Assembly (NCBI RefSeq): GCF_025486315.1
Contig: NZ_JAOOPY010000002.1
Location: forward strand, 62,001 to 126,000
Direction: 5' to 3'
DNA length: 64,000 bases
Source: Variovorax sp. N23
GTDB taxonomy: Bacteria > Pseudomonadota > Gammaproteobacteria > Burkholderiales > Burkholderiaceae_C
The position numbers and the translations under genes were made by a program. How positions within the stretch are numbered: position 1 is the stretch's first letter; each line of letters begins with the position of its first letter. Positions 57,373-64,000 of this stretch are shown piece by piece. Under the pieces are notes generated by a model. It made no database searches, was not told the origin of the DNA, and saw only the letters and a program-made list of their open reading frames with translations.

Positions 57373-57405
57373 AAGGCCCTGTTTTCGAACAGGGCCTTTT
57401 TGTTT
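57373..57405 (+). terminator. Intrinsic terminator after tRNA-fMet
   Basis: AAGGCCCTGTT and AACAGGGCCTT are perfect 11-base arms closed by a TTCG tetraloop and followed by a T-rich run (TTTGTTTTT). It starts seven bases after the CCA end. Confidence 0.92.
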
Positions 57406-57485
57406 TTGGCGACGAGCCGCGCCGCACGAGCAGTGCAAACACAGCGGCGAAACACAGCGCCAAGCACAGCGGCGAAAAATCAAGG

Positions 57486-57506
57486 AAAAAGGGGCCGCAG
57501 CCCCTT
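57486..57506 (-). terminator. Intrinsic terminator of the aminobenzoyl-CoA operon
   Basis: On the minus strand AAGGGGC and GCCCCTT pair around TGCG and are followed by TTT. It stands about 30 bases after the ridA-like gene stop, at the 3' end of the operon. Confidence 0.82.
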
Positions 57507-57535
57507 CCTGGTTTTATTTGATCGGTTGGATCCGG

Positions 57536-57934
57536 TCAGTCTGGCAGCACGGCCGTCACTTCGATCTCGACCTTGGCGCGCGCCTCGACCAACGCGGCCA
57601 CCTGCACGCAGGTCATCGCGGGAAAGTTGCGGCCCATGGCATCCCGATAGACCGGGCCGAGTTCGGACAGACGTGCGTTGTACTCGTCGCGGTCGGTGAT
57701 GTACCAGGTCATGCGCACCATGTGCTCCGGACCGGCGCCGGCTTCGCGCAGCACCTCGGCGATGTTGCGCAACGCCTGCCCGCACTGGGCGATGAAGTCG
57801 TCGCTCTCGAATTGCTGCTGTCCGTTCCAGCCGATCTGGCCGCCGACGAAGATCTGCGTGCCACGCGCGGCGATGCCGTTGGCATAGCCCTTGGGCGGCA
57901 ACCAGCCGGCGGGTTGAAGAAGCTTGTTCATCAT
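57536..57934 (-). CDS. RidA/YjgF family protein of the aryl-CoA operon
   Basis: This 132-residue protein has the RidA pattern: GIAARGTQIFVGGQIG near residue 25, then GAGPEHMVRMTWYITDRDEYN and the substrate-binding Arg and Glu region (FPAMTCVQVAALVEARAKVEIEV). RidA proteins hydrolyse reactive enamines and imines to ketone plus ammonia. The start overlaps the ligase stop as ATGA, so it is firmly part of the operon. The ring-reduction product of 2-aminobenzoyl-CoA is an enamine-type compound, so deamination of a pathway intermediate is a reasonable role; this is inference. Confidence 0.9.
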   Translation of the reverse strand: MMNKLLQPAGWLPPKGYANGIAARGTQIFVGGQIGWNGQQQFESDDFIAQCGQALRNIAEVLREAGAGPEHMVRMTWYITDRDEYNARLSELGPVYRDAMGRNFPAMTCVQVAALVEARAKVEIEVTAVLPD

Positions 57935-59541
57935 GATGTCTGTCTCAGTTTGAAGCGCTGGAGCTTGCCGGTTTCGGTGCGGGGCAGCACGTCGACGAAC
58001 TCGATCTCGCGCGGGTACTTGTAGGGGGCGATGGTGGCCTTGACGTGGTCCTGCAGCGCCTTGCACAGTGCGGCATCGCCGGTGTGACCGGGCCTGAGCA
58101 CGCAGTAGGCCTTGACGATCATGCCGCGGTCGTCGTCGGGCTTGCCGATAACGCCGCATTCGGCCACCGCTGGGTGTTGCAGCAGGGCGTCTTCGACCTC
58201 CGGGCCGCCGACGTTGTAGCCGGCGGTGATGATCATGTCGTCGGCACGTGACTGGTAGAAGAAGTAGCCGTCATCGTCCTGACTGAAGGCATCGCCGGGG
58301 TAGTTCCAGCCGTTCTTCACATAGGCGGTCTGGCGCGCATCGTCGAAATAGCGGCAGCCCACCGGGCCCTGGATCGCGAGCTTGCCGACGGTGCCGCGTG
58401 GCACCTCGTTGCCGTCGTCGTCGACCACCTTGGCGATGAAGCCCGGCACCGCCTTGCCGATGGCGCCGCGCTTTACCTCGTGGCCAGCCGCCGAGATGTA
58501 GATGTGAAACACCTCGGTGCCGCCGATGCCGTCGAGCATCTCGATGCCGGTCGCGTCCTTCCACAACTGTCGCGTCGCATCCGGCAGCGCCTCGCCGGCG
58601 CTCACCGTGATGCGCAGCGTCGGCACGCCATGCTGCTTGGCAAAGGGCGCCATCTGCCGGTAGAAGGTCGGCGCGGTGTAGACGATGGTCGCGCCGGTCT
58701 CGTTGATCAGCTTGACCATGCCTTCCGGCGTGTACGGGATGTCGGGGTAGTAGATCGACGAGCCGGCCCACATCGGATAGACCAGCAGGCCGCCGAGACC
58801 GAAGGTGAAGGCCAACGGCGGCGAGCCCATCACGATGTCGTCGCTCGTCGCCTTGAGAATATGGCGCGGCCAGGTCTCGCACATCGCGAGCACGTCGCGG
58901 TGCGTGGTGGCGGGCGCCTTGGGCTTGCCGGTGGTGCCCGATGTGAAGGCCAGCAGGGCGATGTCGTCAGCCGAGGTCGGGCACGCGGAGAACACGCCGC
59001 TCTTCGTCGCGGCGAGCGCTTCGAGCGCATCCGGTGCGTCGGACTTGAAGGCGAGCACCTTCCGCAAGGTCGGGTTCGCCTGCTGCGAGATCAGCATCTC
59101 GTCGATGAGCTTCGCCTCGCACAGTGCGACGGCGGGCTTGGACTTTTCGATGATGTCGTTGAGTTCGCGCGCGCGCAGCAGCGGCATCGTCGCCACGGCG
59201 ATGAGCCCGGCCTTCACCACAGCCAGCCACGCCAGCGCCATCGGAATCGAGTTGCCACCGCGCAAGAGCACGCGGTTGCCAGGCACCAGGCCGAGGTCTT
59301 CCGTCAGCACCTGCGCCATGCGGTTCACTTCGACCGCCGCCTGCGCATAGGTGAGCGTGCGCGTGGGCGAACGCAGCATCGGCTTGTCGGCGAAGCCCTT
59401 GGCTGCGGCCTTGTCGAGCAGTTCCTCGACCAGGTTCAACTGGTCGGGCAACTGCAGTTCCGGCAGGTCGTATCGAAAGACCGGCAGCAGCTCGGGCGGT
59501 GGCAGCCCATCGTGGACGAAACGGTCGATTTGTGCGCTCAA
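57931..59541 (-). CDS. Aryl-CoA ligase, probably 2-aminobenzoate-CoA ligase
   Basis: The product is 536 residues of the AMP-forming ANL family, benzoate-CoA ligase subgroup. The P-loop is LLAFTSGTTGKPKA (about 195-208), followed by the adenine-binding GEALPDATRQLW and DGIGGTEVFHIY. The hinge and C-terminal domain carry SRADDMIITAGYNVGGPEVE and the catalytic lysine in PRTETGKLQRF. It would activate an aromatic acid to its CoA thioester. The gene context with the monooxygenase/reductase favours 2-aminobenzoate; benzoate or salicylate are alternatives. It starts three bases after the dehydrogenase stop. Confidence 0.88.
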   Translation of the reverse strand: MSAQIDRFVHDGLPPPELLPVFRYDLPELQLPDQLNLVEELLDKAAAKGFADKPMLRSPTRTLTYAQAAVEVNRMAQVLTEDLGLVPGNRVLLRGGNSIPMALAWLAVVKAGLIAVATMPLLRARELNDIIEKSKPAVALCEAKLIDEMLISQQANPTLRKVLAFKSDAPDALEALAATKSGVFSACPTSADDIALLAFTSGTTGKPKAPATTHRDVLAMCETWPRHILKATSDDIVMGSPPLAFTFGLGGLLVYPMWAGSSIYYPDIPYTPEGMVKLINETGATIVYTAPTFYRQMAPFAKQHGVPTLRITVSAGEALPDATRQLWKDATGIEMLDGIGGTEVFHIYISAAGHEVKRGAIGKAVPGFIAKVVDDDGNEVPRGTVGKLAIQGPVGCRYFDDARQTAYVKNGWNYPGDAFSQDDDGYFFYQSRADDMIITAGYNVGGPEVEDALLQHPAVAECGVIGKPDDDRGMIVKAYCVLRPGHTGDAALCKALQDHVKATIAPYKYPREIEFVDVLPRTETGKLQRFKLRQTS

Positions 59542-59544
59542 GGT

Positions 59545-60732
59545 CTACTCCCGCAAGACGGATTTGCCGATGATGAGTTGCTGGACCTCCGTCGCGCCTT
59601 CGTAGATGCGAAGCGCGCGGATGTCGCGGTAGAGGCTCTCAACTTTCGTGCCCACTTGCACGCCGAGGCCGCCGTGCATCTGCAGCGCCATGTCGATCAC
59701 GCGCTGTGCGTTTTCGGTGGCGCACATCTTGGCCATCGCGGCGGCCGCGGTGTAGTCGCCGAAGGGCTGGCCGGTGCGTTCGCCTTCGTCGCGCATCCAT
59801 GCGGCGCGGTACGTCAGCAAGGCGGCACTGTCGATGAGTGCGGCCATGTCGCCGAGCTTGGCCTGCGTGAGCTGGAAGTCGGCCAGCGTCTGCCCGAACA
59901 TGCGCCGCGACTTCGCGTGCGCGATGGCTTCGCTCAGTGCGCGCCGAGCCATGCCGAGTGCGGCGGCGGCCACCGACGCACGAAAGATGTCGAGCGTGCG
60001 CATCGCCAGCTTGAAGCCGCCATTCAGCTCACCGAGCTGTGCACCGTGAGGCACCTCGCAGGCACCAAAGCGCAGCGTCGCGAGCGGATGCGGTGCCATC
60101 ACCTGGATGTGTTCGCTCGCGTCCAGACCCTGGGCATCGGCATCGACGATGAACGCGGTGATGCCGCGCGTGCCGCCGGTGGGTTCGGTCTTCGCGAACA
60201 CGCAGTAGAAGTCGGCGATGCCGCCGTTGCTGATCCACGTCTTCGCGCCGTCGAGCCGCCAGGCCGCGCCGGTGTCGACGGCCTGCATCGCCATCGCGCC
60301 GACATCGGAGCCGGCCTCGGGTTCGCTCAGTGCGAAGGCCGCGATCTTGTCGCCGCGCGCGACGGCACCCAGGTACTCGGCCTGTTGCGACGCACTGCCG
60401 GCGAGCGTGATCGCGCCGCTGCCCAGGCCTTGCATCGCAAAGGCGAAGTCGGCCAGCGGCGAATGGAAGGCGAGCGTCTCGCGCAGCAGCACGAGCGCGC
60501 GCGAGTCGAGCCGTTCGAGTGCACCGCCGAAAGCCGCGGGCACGCAGTAGCGCAGCCAGCCGCCGCTGCCCAGGCGCTTCACCCAGTCGCGGCAGGCGGC
60601 GCGGTCGTCGCGCTCGTCGACGTCCTGCGATGCGGCCCACGGCAGCAGCCCGCGCGCGAGTGAGCGGTGCGCATCGTCGAAGAAGGGCAGCGCGAGGTGC
60701 GCAATGGATGGATCGATCTTGGGGGCCGACAT
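59545..60732 (-). CDS. Acyl-CoA dehydrogenase
   Basis: This 395-residue protein has the usual three-domain fold: [15 protein letters not shown] (FAD/substrate loop near residue 135), [16 protein letters not shown], then the C-terminal helical domain with [21 protein letters not shown] and MHGGLGVQ. It ends in [11 protein letters not shown], where the catalytic Glu lies. It probably oxidises an alicyclic or ring-opened acyl-CoA in this pathway. It starts two bases after the crotonase-fold gene stop. Confidence 0.9.
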   Translation of the reverse strand: MSAPKIDPSIAHLALPFFDDAHRSLARGLLPWAASQDVDERDDRAACRDWVKRLGSGGWLRYCVPAAFGGALERLDSRALVLLRETLAFHSPLADFAFAMQGLGSGAITLAGSASQQAEYLGAVARGDKIAAFALSEPEAGSDVGAMAMQAVDTGAAWRLDGAKTWISNGGIADFYCVFAKTEPTGGTRGITAFIVDADAQGLDASEHIQVMAPHPLATLRFGACEVPHGAQLGELNGGFKLAMRTLDIFRASVAAAALGMARRALSEAIAHAKSRRMFGQTLADFQLTQAKLGDMAALIDSAALLTYRAAWMRDEGERTGQPFGDYTAAAAMAKMCATENAQRVIDMALQMHGGLGVQVGTKVESLYRDIRALRIYEGATEVQQLIIGKSVLRE

Positions 60733-60734
60733 GC

Positions 60735-61589
60735 TCAGTCTCCGCCGAAGACCGGCTTCTGTTTGGCCGCGAAGGCTTCATAGGCGCGCGTGAAGTCGGC
60801 CGTCTGCATGCAGATGGCTTGTGCTTGCGCCTCGGCCTCGATCGCCTGCTCGATGGTCATCGACCACTCCTGCGACAGCATCGTCTTCGTCATGCCGTGC
60901 GCGAAGGTCGGGCCGGCGGCGAGGTCGCGGGCCATCCGGGTCGCCGCAGCGAGCACGGCATCGCTCGGATGCAGCGCGTTGAAGAAGCCCCATGCGAGGC
61001 CTTCGTCGGCCGTCATGGCGCGGCCGCTGAACAGCAGTTCCGACGCGCGGCCCTGGCCGATCATGCGCGGCAGCAGGGCGCAGGCACCCATGTCCGCACC
61101 GGCCAGGCCGACGCGCGTGAACAGGAAGGCGGTGCGTGCCGAGGGCGTGCCGTAGCGGAGGTCGCAGGCCAGCGCGATCATCGCGCCGGCCCCGGCGCAG
61201 ATGCCGTCGATGGCGCCGATGACCGGCTGCGGGCACTGGCGGATCGCCTTCACCAGGTCGCCCGTCATGCGCGTGAACTCGAGCATCTCGGGCATGCGCA
61301 TCTTCGTGAGCGGCCCGATGATCTCGTGCACGTCACCGCCCGAGCAGAAGTTGCCGCCGGCGCCGGTGACGACCACCGCCTTCACGTCGTTGGCGAAGTG
61401 CAGGGCGCGGAACAGGTCGCGCAGTTCGGCGTACGACTGGAAGGTCAGCGGGTTCTTGCGCTCGGGCCGGTTGAGCGTGACGGTGCCCACGCCGTCCTCG
61501 TAGGACCACTGAAAGTGCGTGGCCGTGTAACCGGCCTTCGCCTCGAATTGCGCGTGCATGGGGTTGCCCGCGCCGATGTAATGCTTCAT
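60735..61589 (-). CDS. Crotonase-fold (enoyl-CoA hydratase family) protein with unusual active site
   Basis: The product is 284 residues. The oxyanion-hole motif [13 protein letters not shown] (about residue 80) and [20 protein letters not shown] are present. By eye, the two glutamates that add water in true enoyl-CoA hydratases seem replaced: the first by Met in GAGAMIA, the second by Arg or Val in [13 protein letters not shown]. So the reaction may be hydrolytic ring opening, isomerisation or C-C cleavage rather than hydration. The gene starts inside the MarR stop (ATGA overlap). Confidence 0.85.
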   Translation of the reverse strand: MKHYIGAGNPMHAQFEAKAGYTATHFQWSYEDGVGTVTLNRPERKNPLTFQSYAELRDLFRALHFANDVKAVVVTGAGGNFCSGGDVHEIIGPLTKMRMPEMLEFTRMTGDLVKAIRQCPQPVIGAIDGICAGAGAMIALACDLRYGTPSARTAFLFTRVGLAGADMGACALLPRMIGQGRASELLFSGRAMTADEGLAWGFFNALHPSDAVLAAATRMARDLAAGPTFAHGMTKTMLSQEWSMTIEQAIEAEAQAQAICMQTADFTRAYEAFAAKQKPVFGGD

Positions 61590-62068
61590 GCCGTCTCCGC
61601 CGTGGTCGTAAGGGGGGTGGTGTGCTGCTTGACCTTGCCGAGCAGCTTGTGGAGTTGCGAGATCTCCTTGGCGTTGAGGCCGGCGAAGGCCTCGACGATC
61701 CAGGCCTCGTGCTGCTGCGCCATCTCATGGAAGAGCTTGCGGCCGCGCACGGTGAGGCGAACGCGCCAGGCGCGCCGGTCGCCCTCGACATTCACGCGCT
61801 CCACCAACGCTTCGGCCACCAACTGGTCGGTGATGCCGGTCACGTTGCCGCCGGTCACCATCATGCGGCGCGACAGCTCGTTCATCTTCAGGCCTTCGGG
61901 CGAACGCTCGAGCTGCGCCATCAGGTCGAAGCGCGGCAGCGTGGTCGCGAACTGCTCGCGCAGGCCGTTGCGCACTTCCTTCTCGATGAGCTGCGTGCAG
62001 GTGAGCAGGCGCAGCCACAACCGCAGTTCGTCGGGGTGTTCGCTGTGCGCGCGGGCTTCGAGGTCCAT
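61586..62068 (-). CDS. MarR family regulator
   Basis: This 160-residue winged-helix protein has [38 protein letters not shown] and the wing [17 protein letters not shown]. MarR proteins in aromatic operons commonly respond to aryl-CoA thioesters, and this is a good candidate for such control. It is embedded inside the operon, starting directly after the stop of the monooxygenase gene and overlapping the next gene, so regulator and enzymes are made together. Confidence 0.92.
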   Translation of the reverse strand: MDLEARAHSEHPDELRLWLRLLTCTQLIEKEVRNGLREQFATTLPRFDLMAQLERSPEGLKMNELSRRMMVTGGNVTGITDQLVAEALVERVNVEGDRRAWRVRLTVRGRKLFHEMAQQHEAWIVEAFAGLNAKEISQLHKLLGKVKQHTTPLTTTAETA

Positions 62069-64000
62069 TCAGCGCTCCTCTTCGCTGGCGACCTTCACCG
62101 GCACCGCCGCCATCGCCTGCTGCTTGGCGATCTCGCGGTACATCTGGTCGCGGCCTGCCGTGTAGGGCTTCGGCCACTCGACGTCGCGGCTCTGCAGCTT
62201 GGCGGCCTCGTGCAGCGTCCACGCCGGGTCGGCCAGGTGCGGGCGCGCGACGGCGCACAGGTCGGCGCGGCCGGCCGCGATGATGCTGTTGGCCTGGTCG
62301 GCGTCGGTGATGGCGCCGACCGCGATGGTCGCGATGCCGACCTCGTTGCGGATGCGGTCGGCGAAGGGCGTCTGGTACATGCGGCCGTAGATCGGCTTGG
62401 CGTTGCGCGTGGTCTGGCCGGACGACACGTCGATGAAGTCGCAGCCGGCGTCCTTGAACAGGCGCGCGATCGCGACCGCGTCGTCGTCGGTGTTGCCGCC
62501 GGGCGCCCAGTCGTGCGCCGAGATGCGCACGCTCATCGGTCGCTCTTCGGGCCAGGCCGCGCGCATCGCGGCAAACACTTCGAGCGGGTAGCGAGCGCGC
62601 CCCGCGATGTCACCGCCGTACTCGTCGGTGCGCTGGTTGGTGAGTGGGCTCAGGAAGGACGCGAGCACGTAGCCGTGCGCGCAGTGCAACTCGAGCCAGT
62701 CGAAGCCGGCCTCGGCCGCGCGCTTCGTCGACGCCACGAACTGGTCGCGCAGCCGGTCCATGTCGGTGCGTGTCATCGCGGCCGGCGTCTGGTTCTGCTC
62801 GCCGTAGGCCAGGGCGCTCGCGGCCATCAGCGGCCAGTTGCCGTCGGGCAGCGGCTCGTCGGTGCCTTCCCAGCCGACCTGCGTCGAGCCCTTGGGGCCG
62901 CTGTGGCCGAGCTGCATACCGATCTTCGCGCTGCTCTGCGTATGCACGAAGTCGACGATGCGCTTGAAGGCCGCACCTTGCTCGTCGGTGTAGAGGCCGG
63001 GGCAGCCCGGCGTGATGCGGCCTTCGGGCGTCGGGCTGGTCATCTCGACGAAGACCAGCGCCGCGCCGCCCATGGCGCGTGCACCCAGGTGCACCAGGTG
63101 GAAATCCTGCGGCACGCCGTCGACCGCGCTGTAGGTCGCCATCGGCGAGACCACGATGCGGTTCTTCAGTTCGAGGCCGCGCACCTTGAAGGGCGTGAGC
63201 ATCGGCGGGATCGGCTGGCCGCCCGCCAGCCATTTCTCGTAGCCGCCGAGCCAGGCCGCGTCGCGCAGGCGCAGGTTCTCGTGGCTGATGCGCTGGCTGC
63301 GCGTGAGCATCGAATAGGCGAACTGCTCGATCTGCATGCCGGTGTAGCGCGAGACGTTCTCGAACCACTCGGTCGAGTTGCGTGCGGCGTTCTGGATCTT
63401 CAGCACCTCGACGCTGCGGCGTGCCTCGTAGCCGACGAGCACCTCGTCGATGCTGCCGCCGTGGCCGAATTCGTCGGCCAGGTCGATGGCGTCTTCCATG
63501 GCCAGCTTGGTGCCCGAGCCGATCGAGAAGTGGGCTGTGTGGGCTGCGTCGCCCATCAGCACGACCGGCACGGTCTTGCCACCGATGTCGACGCGGTGCG
63601 TCCAATGCTTGCAGATCACGCGCGGGAAGCGGATCCAGTTGGCCGAGCCGCGCAGGTGCGACGCATTGCTGATGAGCGAATGCCCACCCAGATACCTGGC
63701 GAACAGCTTCTCGCAGAAGGCAATGGCTTCGGGCTGCTCCATCTGGTCGAGGCCGTGTGCCTTCCAGACCTCCTCGGGCGTCTCGACGATGAAGGTCGAG
63801 GTGGTCTCGTCGAACTGGTAGGCGTGCGCCTGGAACCAGCCGTGTTCGGTCTCCTCGAACGCGAAGGTGAAGGCGTCGAAGGTCTGGTGCGTGCCGAGCC
63901 AGACGAAGCGGCACTTGCGCAGGTCGATGTCGGGCTGGTACGCCTCGGCGTAGCGCGTGCGGATGCGGCTGTTGAGGCCGTCGCTGGCGATCACCAGGTC
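62069..64000 (-). CDS. 2-aminobenzoyl-CoA (or salicylyl-CoA) monooxygenase/reductase, partial
   Basis: The visible 643 residues are the C-terminal part; the 5' end lies beyond the right edge. The first 250 or so are the end of a flavoprotein aromatic monooxygenase ([13 protein letters not shown], then the FAD motif [14 protein letters not shown]). From about residue 270 a complete Old Yellow Enzyme barrel follows ([54 protein letters not shown]). This fusion is the architecture of 2-aminobenzoyl-CoA monooxygenase/reductase from Azoarcus evansii, which hydroxylates and then reduces the ring. Automated naming often calls it salicylyl-CoA 5-hydroxylase. The choice of substrate is uncertain. Confidence 0.88.
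   Translation of the reverse strand, partial: DLVIASDGLNSRIRTRYAEAYQPDIDLRKCRFVWLGTHQTFDAFTFAFEETEHGWFQAHAYQFDETTSTFIVETPEEVWKAHGLDQMEQPEAIAFCEKLFARYLGGHSLISNASHLRGSANWIRFPRVICKHWTHRVDIGGKTVPVVLMGDAAHTAHFSIGSGTKLAMEDAIDLADEFGHGGSIDEVLVGYEARRSVEVLKIQNAARNSTEWFENVSRYTGMQIEQFAYSMLTRSQRISHENLRLRDAAWLGGYEKWLAGGQPIPPMLTPFKVRGLELKNRIVVSPMATYSAVDGVPQDFHLVHLGARAMGGAALVFVEMTSPTPEGRITPGCPGLYTDEQGAAFKRIVDFVHTQSSAKIGMQLGHSGPKGSTQVGWEGTDEPLPDGNWPLMAASALAYGEQNQTPAAMTRTDMDRLRDQFVASTKRAAEAGFDWLELHCAHGYVLASFLSPLTNQRTDEYGGDIAGRARYPLEVFAAMRAAWPEERPMSVRISAHDWAPGGNTDDDAVAIARLFKDAGCDFIDVSSGQTTRNAKPIYGRMYQTPFADRIRNEVGIATIAVGAITDADQANSIIAAGRADLCAVARPHLADPAWTLHEAAKLQSRDVEWPKPYTAGRDQMYREIAKQQAMAAVPVKVASEEER

Overview
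The window is about 64 kb of high-GC, gene-dense bacterial chromosome. Its content points to a betaproteobacterium of the family Comamonadaceae, Variovorax-like in flavour. The reasons are a spc/alpha ribosomal operon that runs secY-rpmJ with no infA, a recG-oxyR-dps-ubiA neighbourhood, PhaM, DUF3567/DUF3108/DUF2145 proteins, and a CoA-dependent aromatic operon. This taxonomic call is from recognition, not from a search. I saw no insertion sequence, prophage or CRISPR array.

Layout. 1-6,300: partial NTF2-like protein, LemA with two TPM-domain proteins, the twitching ATPases pilT-pilU with a cyclic-nucleotide-binding protein, and a YggS-type PLP protein. 6,300-14,300: amino-acid catabolism, with an Lrp-type regulator divergent from a short (type A) putA, glutamate dehydrogenase, a DUF2242 lipoprotein, a lone receiver protein, arginase and a TetR regulator. 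14,400-18,300: an exported WXXGXW protein, then a minus-strand run purU-glcD-lrgA-lrgB that brings together the bacterial counterparts of three plant photorespiration proteins. 18,400-25,000: an omega-aminotransferase, a ChaN-like lipoprotein, DUF3567 and DUF3108 proteins, a fumarylacetoacetase-fold protein, and an AlbA_2/Schlafen-type gene whose reading frame is broken by a TGA at codon 11.

25,200-31,100: a YwqK-repeat protein coupled to MarC, a PCu(A)C copper chaperone, PhaM, a FIST sensor protein, and a DadA-family flavoprotein preceded by a glycine riboswitch. 31,300-39,200: an HTH regulator and two operons of poorly characterised envelope genes. The first encodes a CREST/ceramidase-like protein, an MFS-acyltransferase fusion and a PAP2 phosphatase. 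The second encodes YiaA/B, exported, DUF2145, zinc-ribbon membrane and DUF3597 proteins. Three copies of a 19-bp operator-like motif lie in front of the regulator and both operons, which suggests a local regulon.

39,200-48,300: tgt-queA (queuosine), a TIGR01777 epimerase, recG, oxyR, dps, ubiA and proC. 48,300-57,400: the spc and alpha ribosomal operons from rplN to rplQ with secY and rpoA, followed by initiator tRNA. 57,500-64,000: a tightly packed minus-strand operon that runs off the right edge. It encodes a 2-aminobenzoyl-CoA (or salicylyl-CoA) monooxygenase/reductase, a MarR regulator, a crotonase-fold enzyme, an acyl-CoA dehydrogenase, an aryl-CoA ligase and a RidA protein. It is best read as a hybrid aerobic route for anthranilate-type substrates, in which RidA could handle the enamine intermediate.
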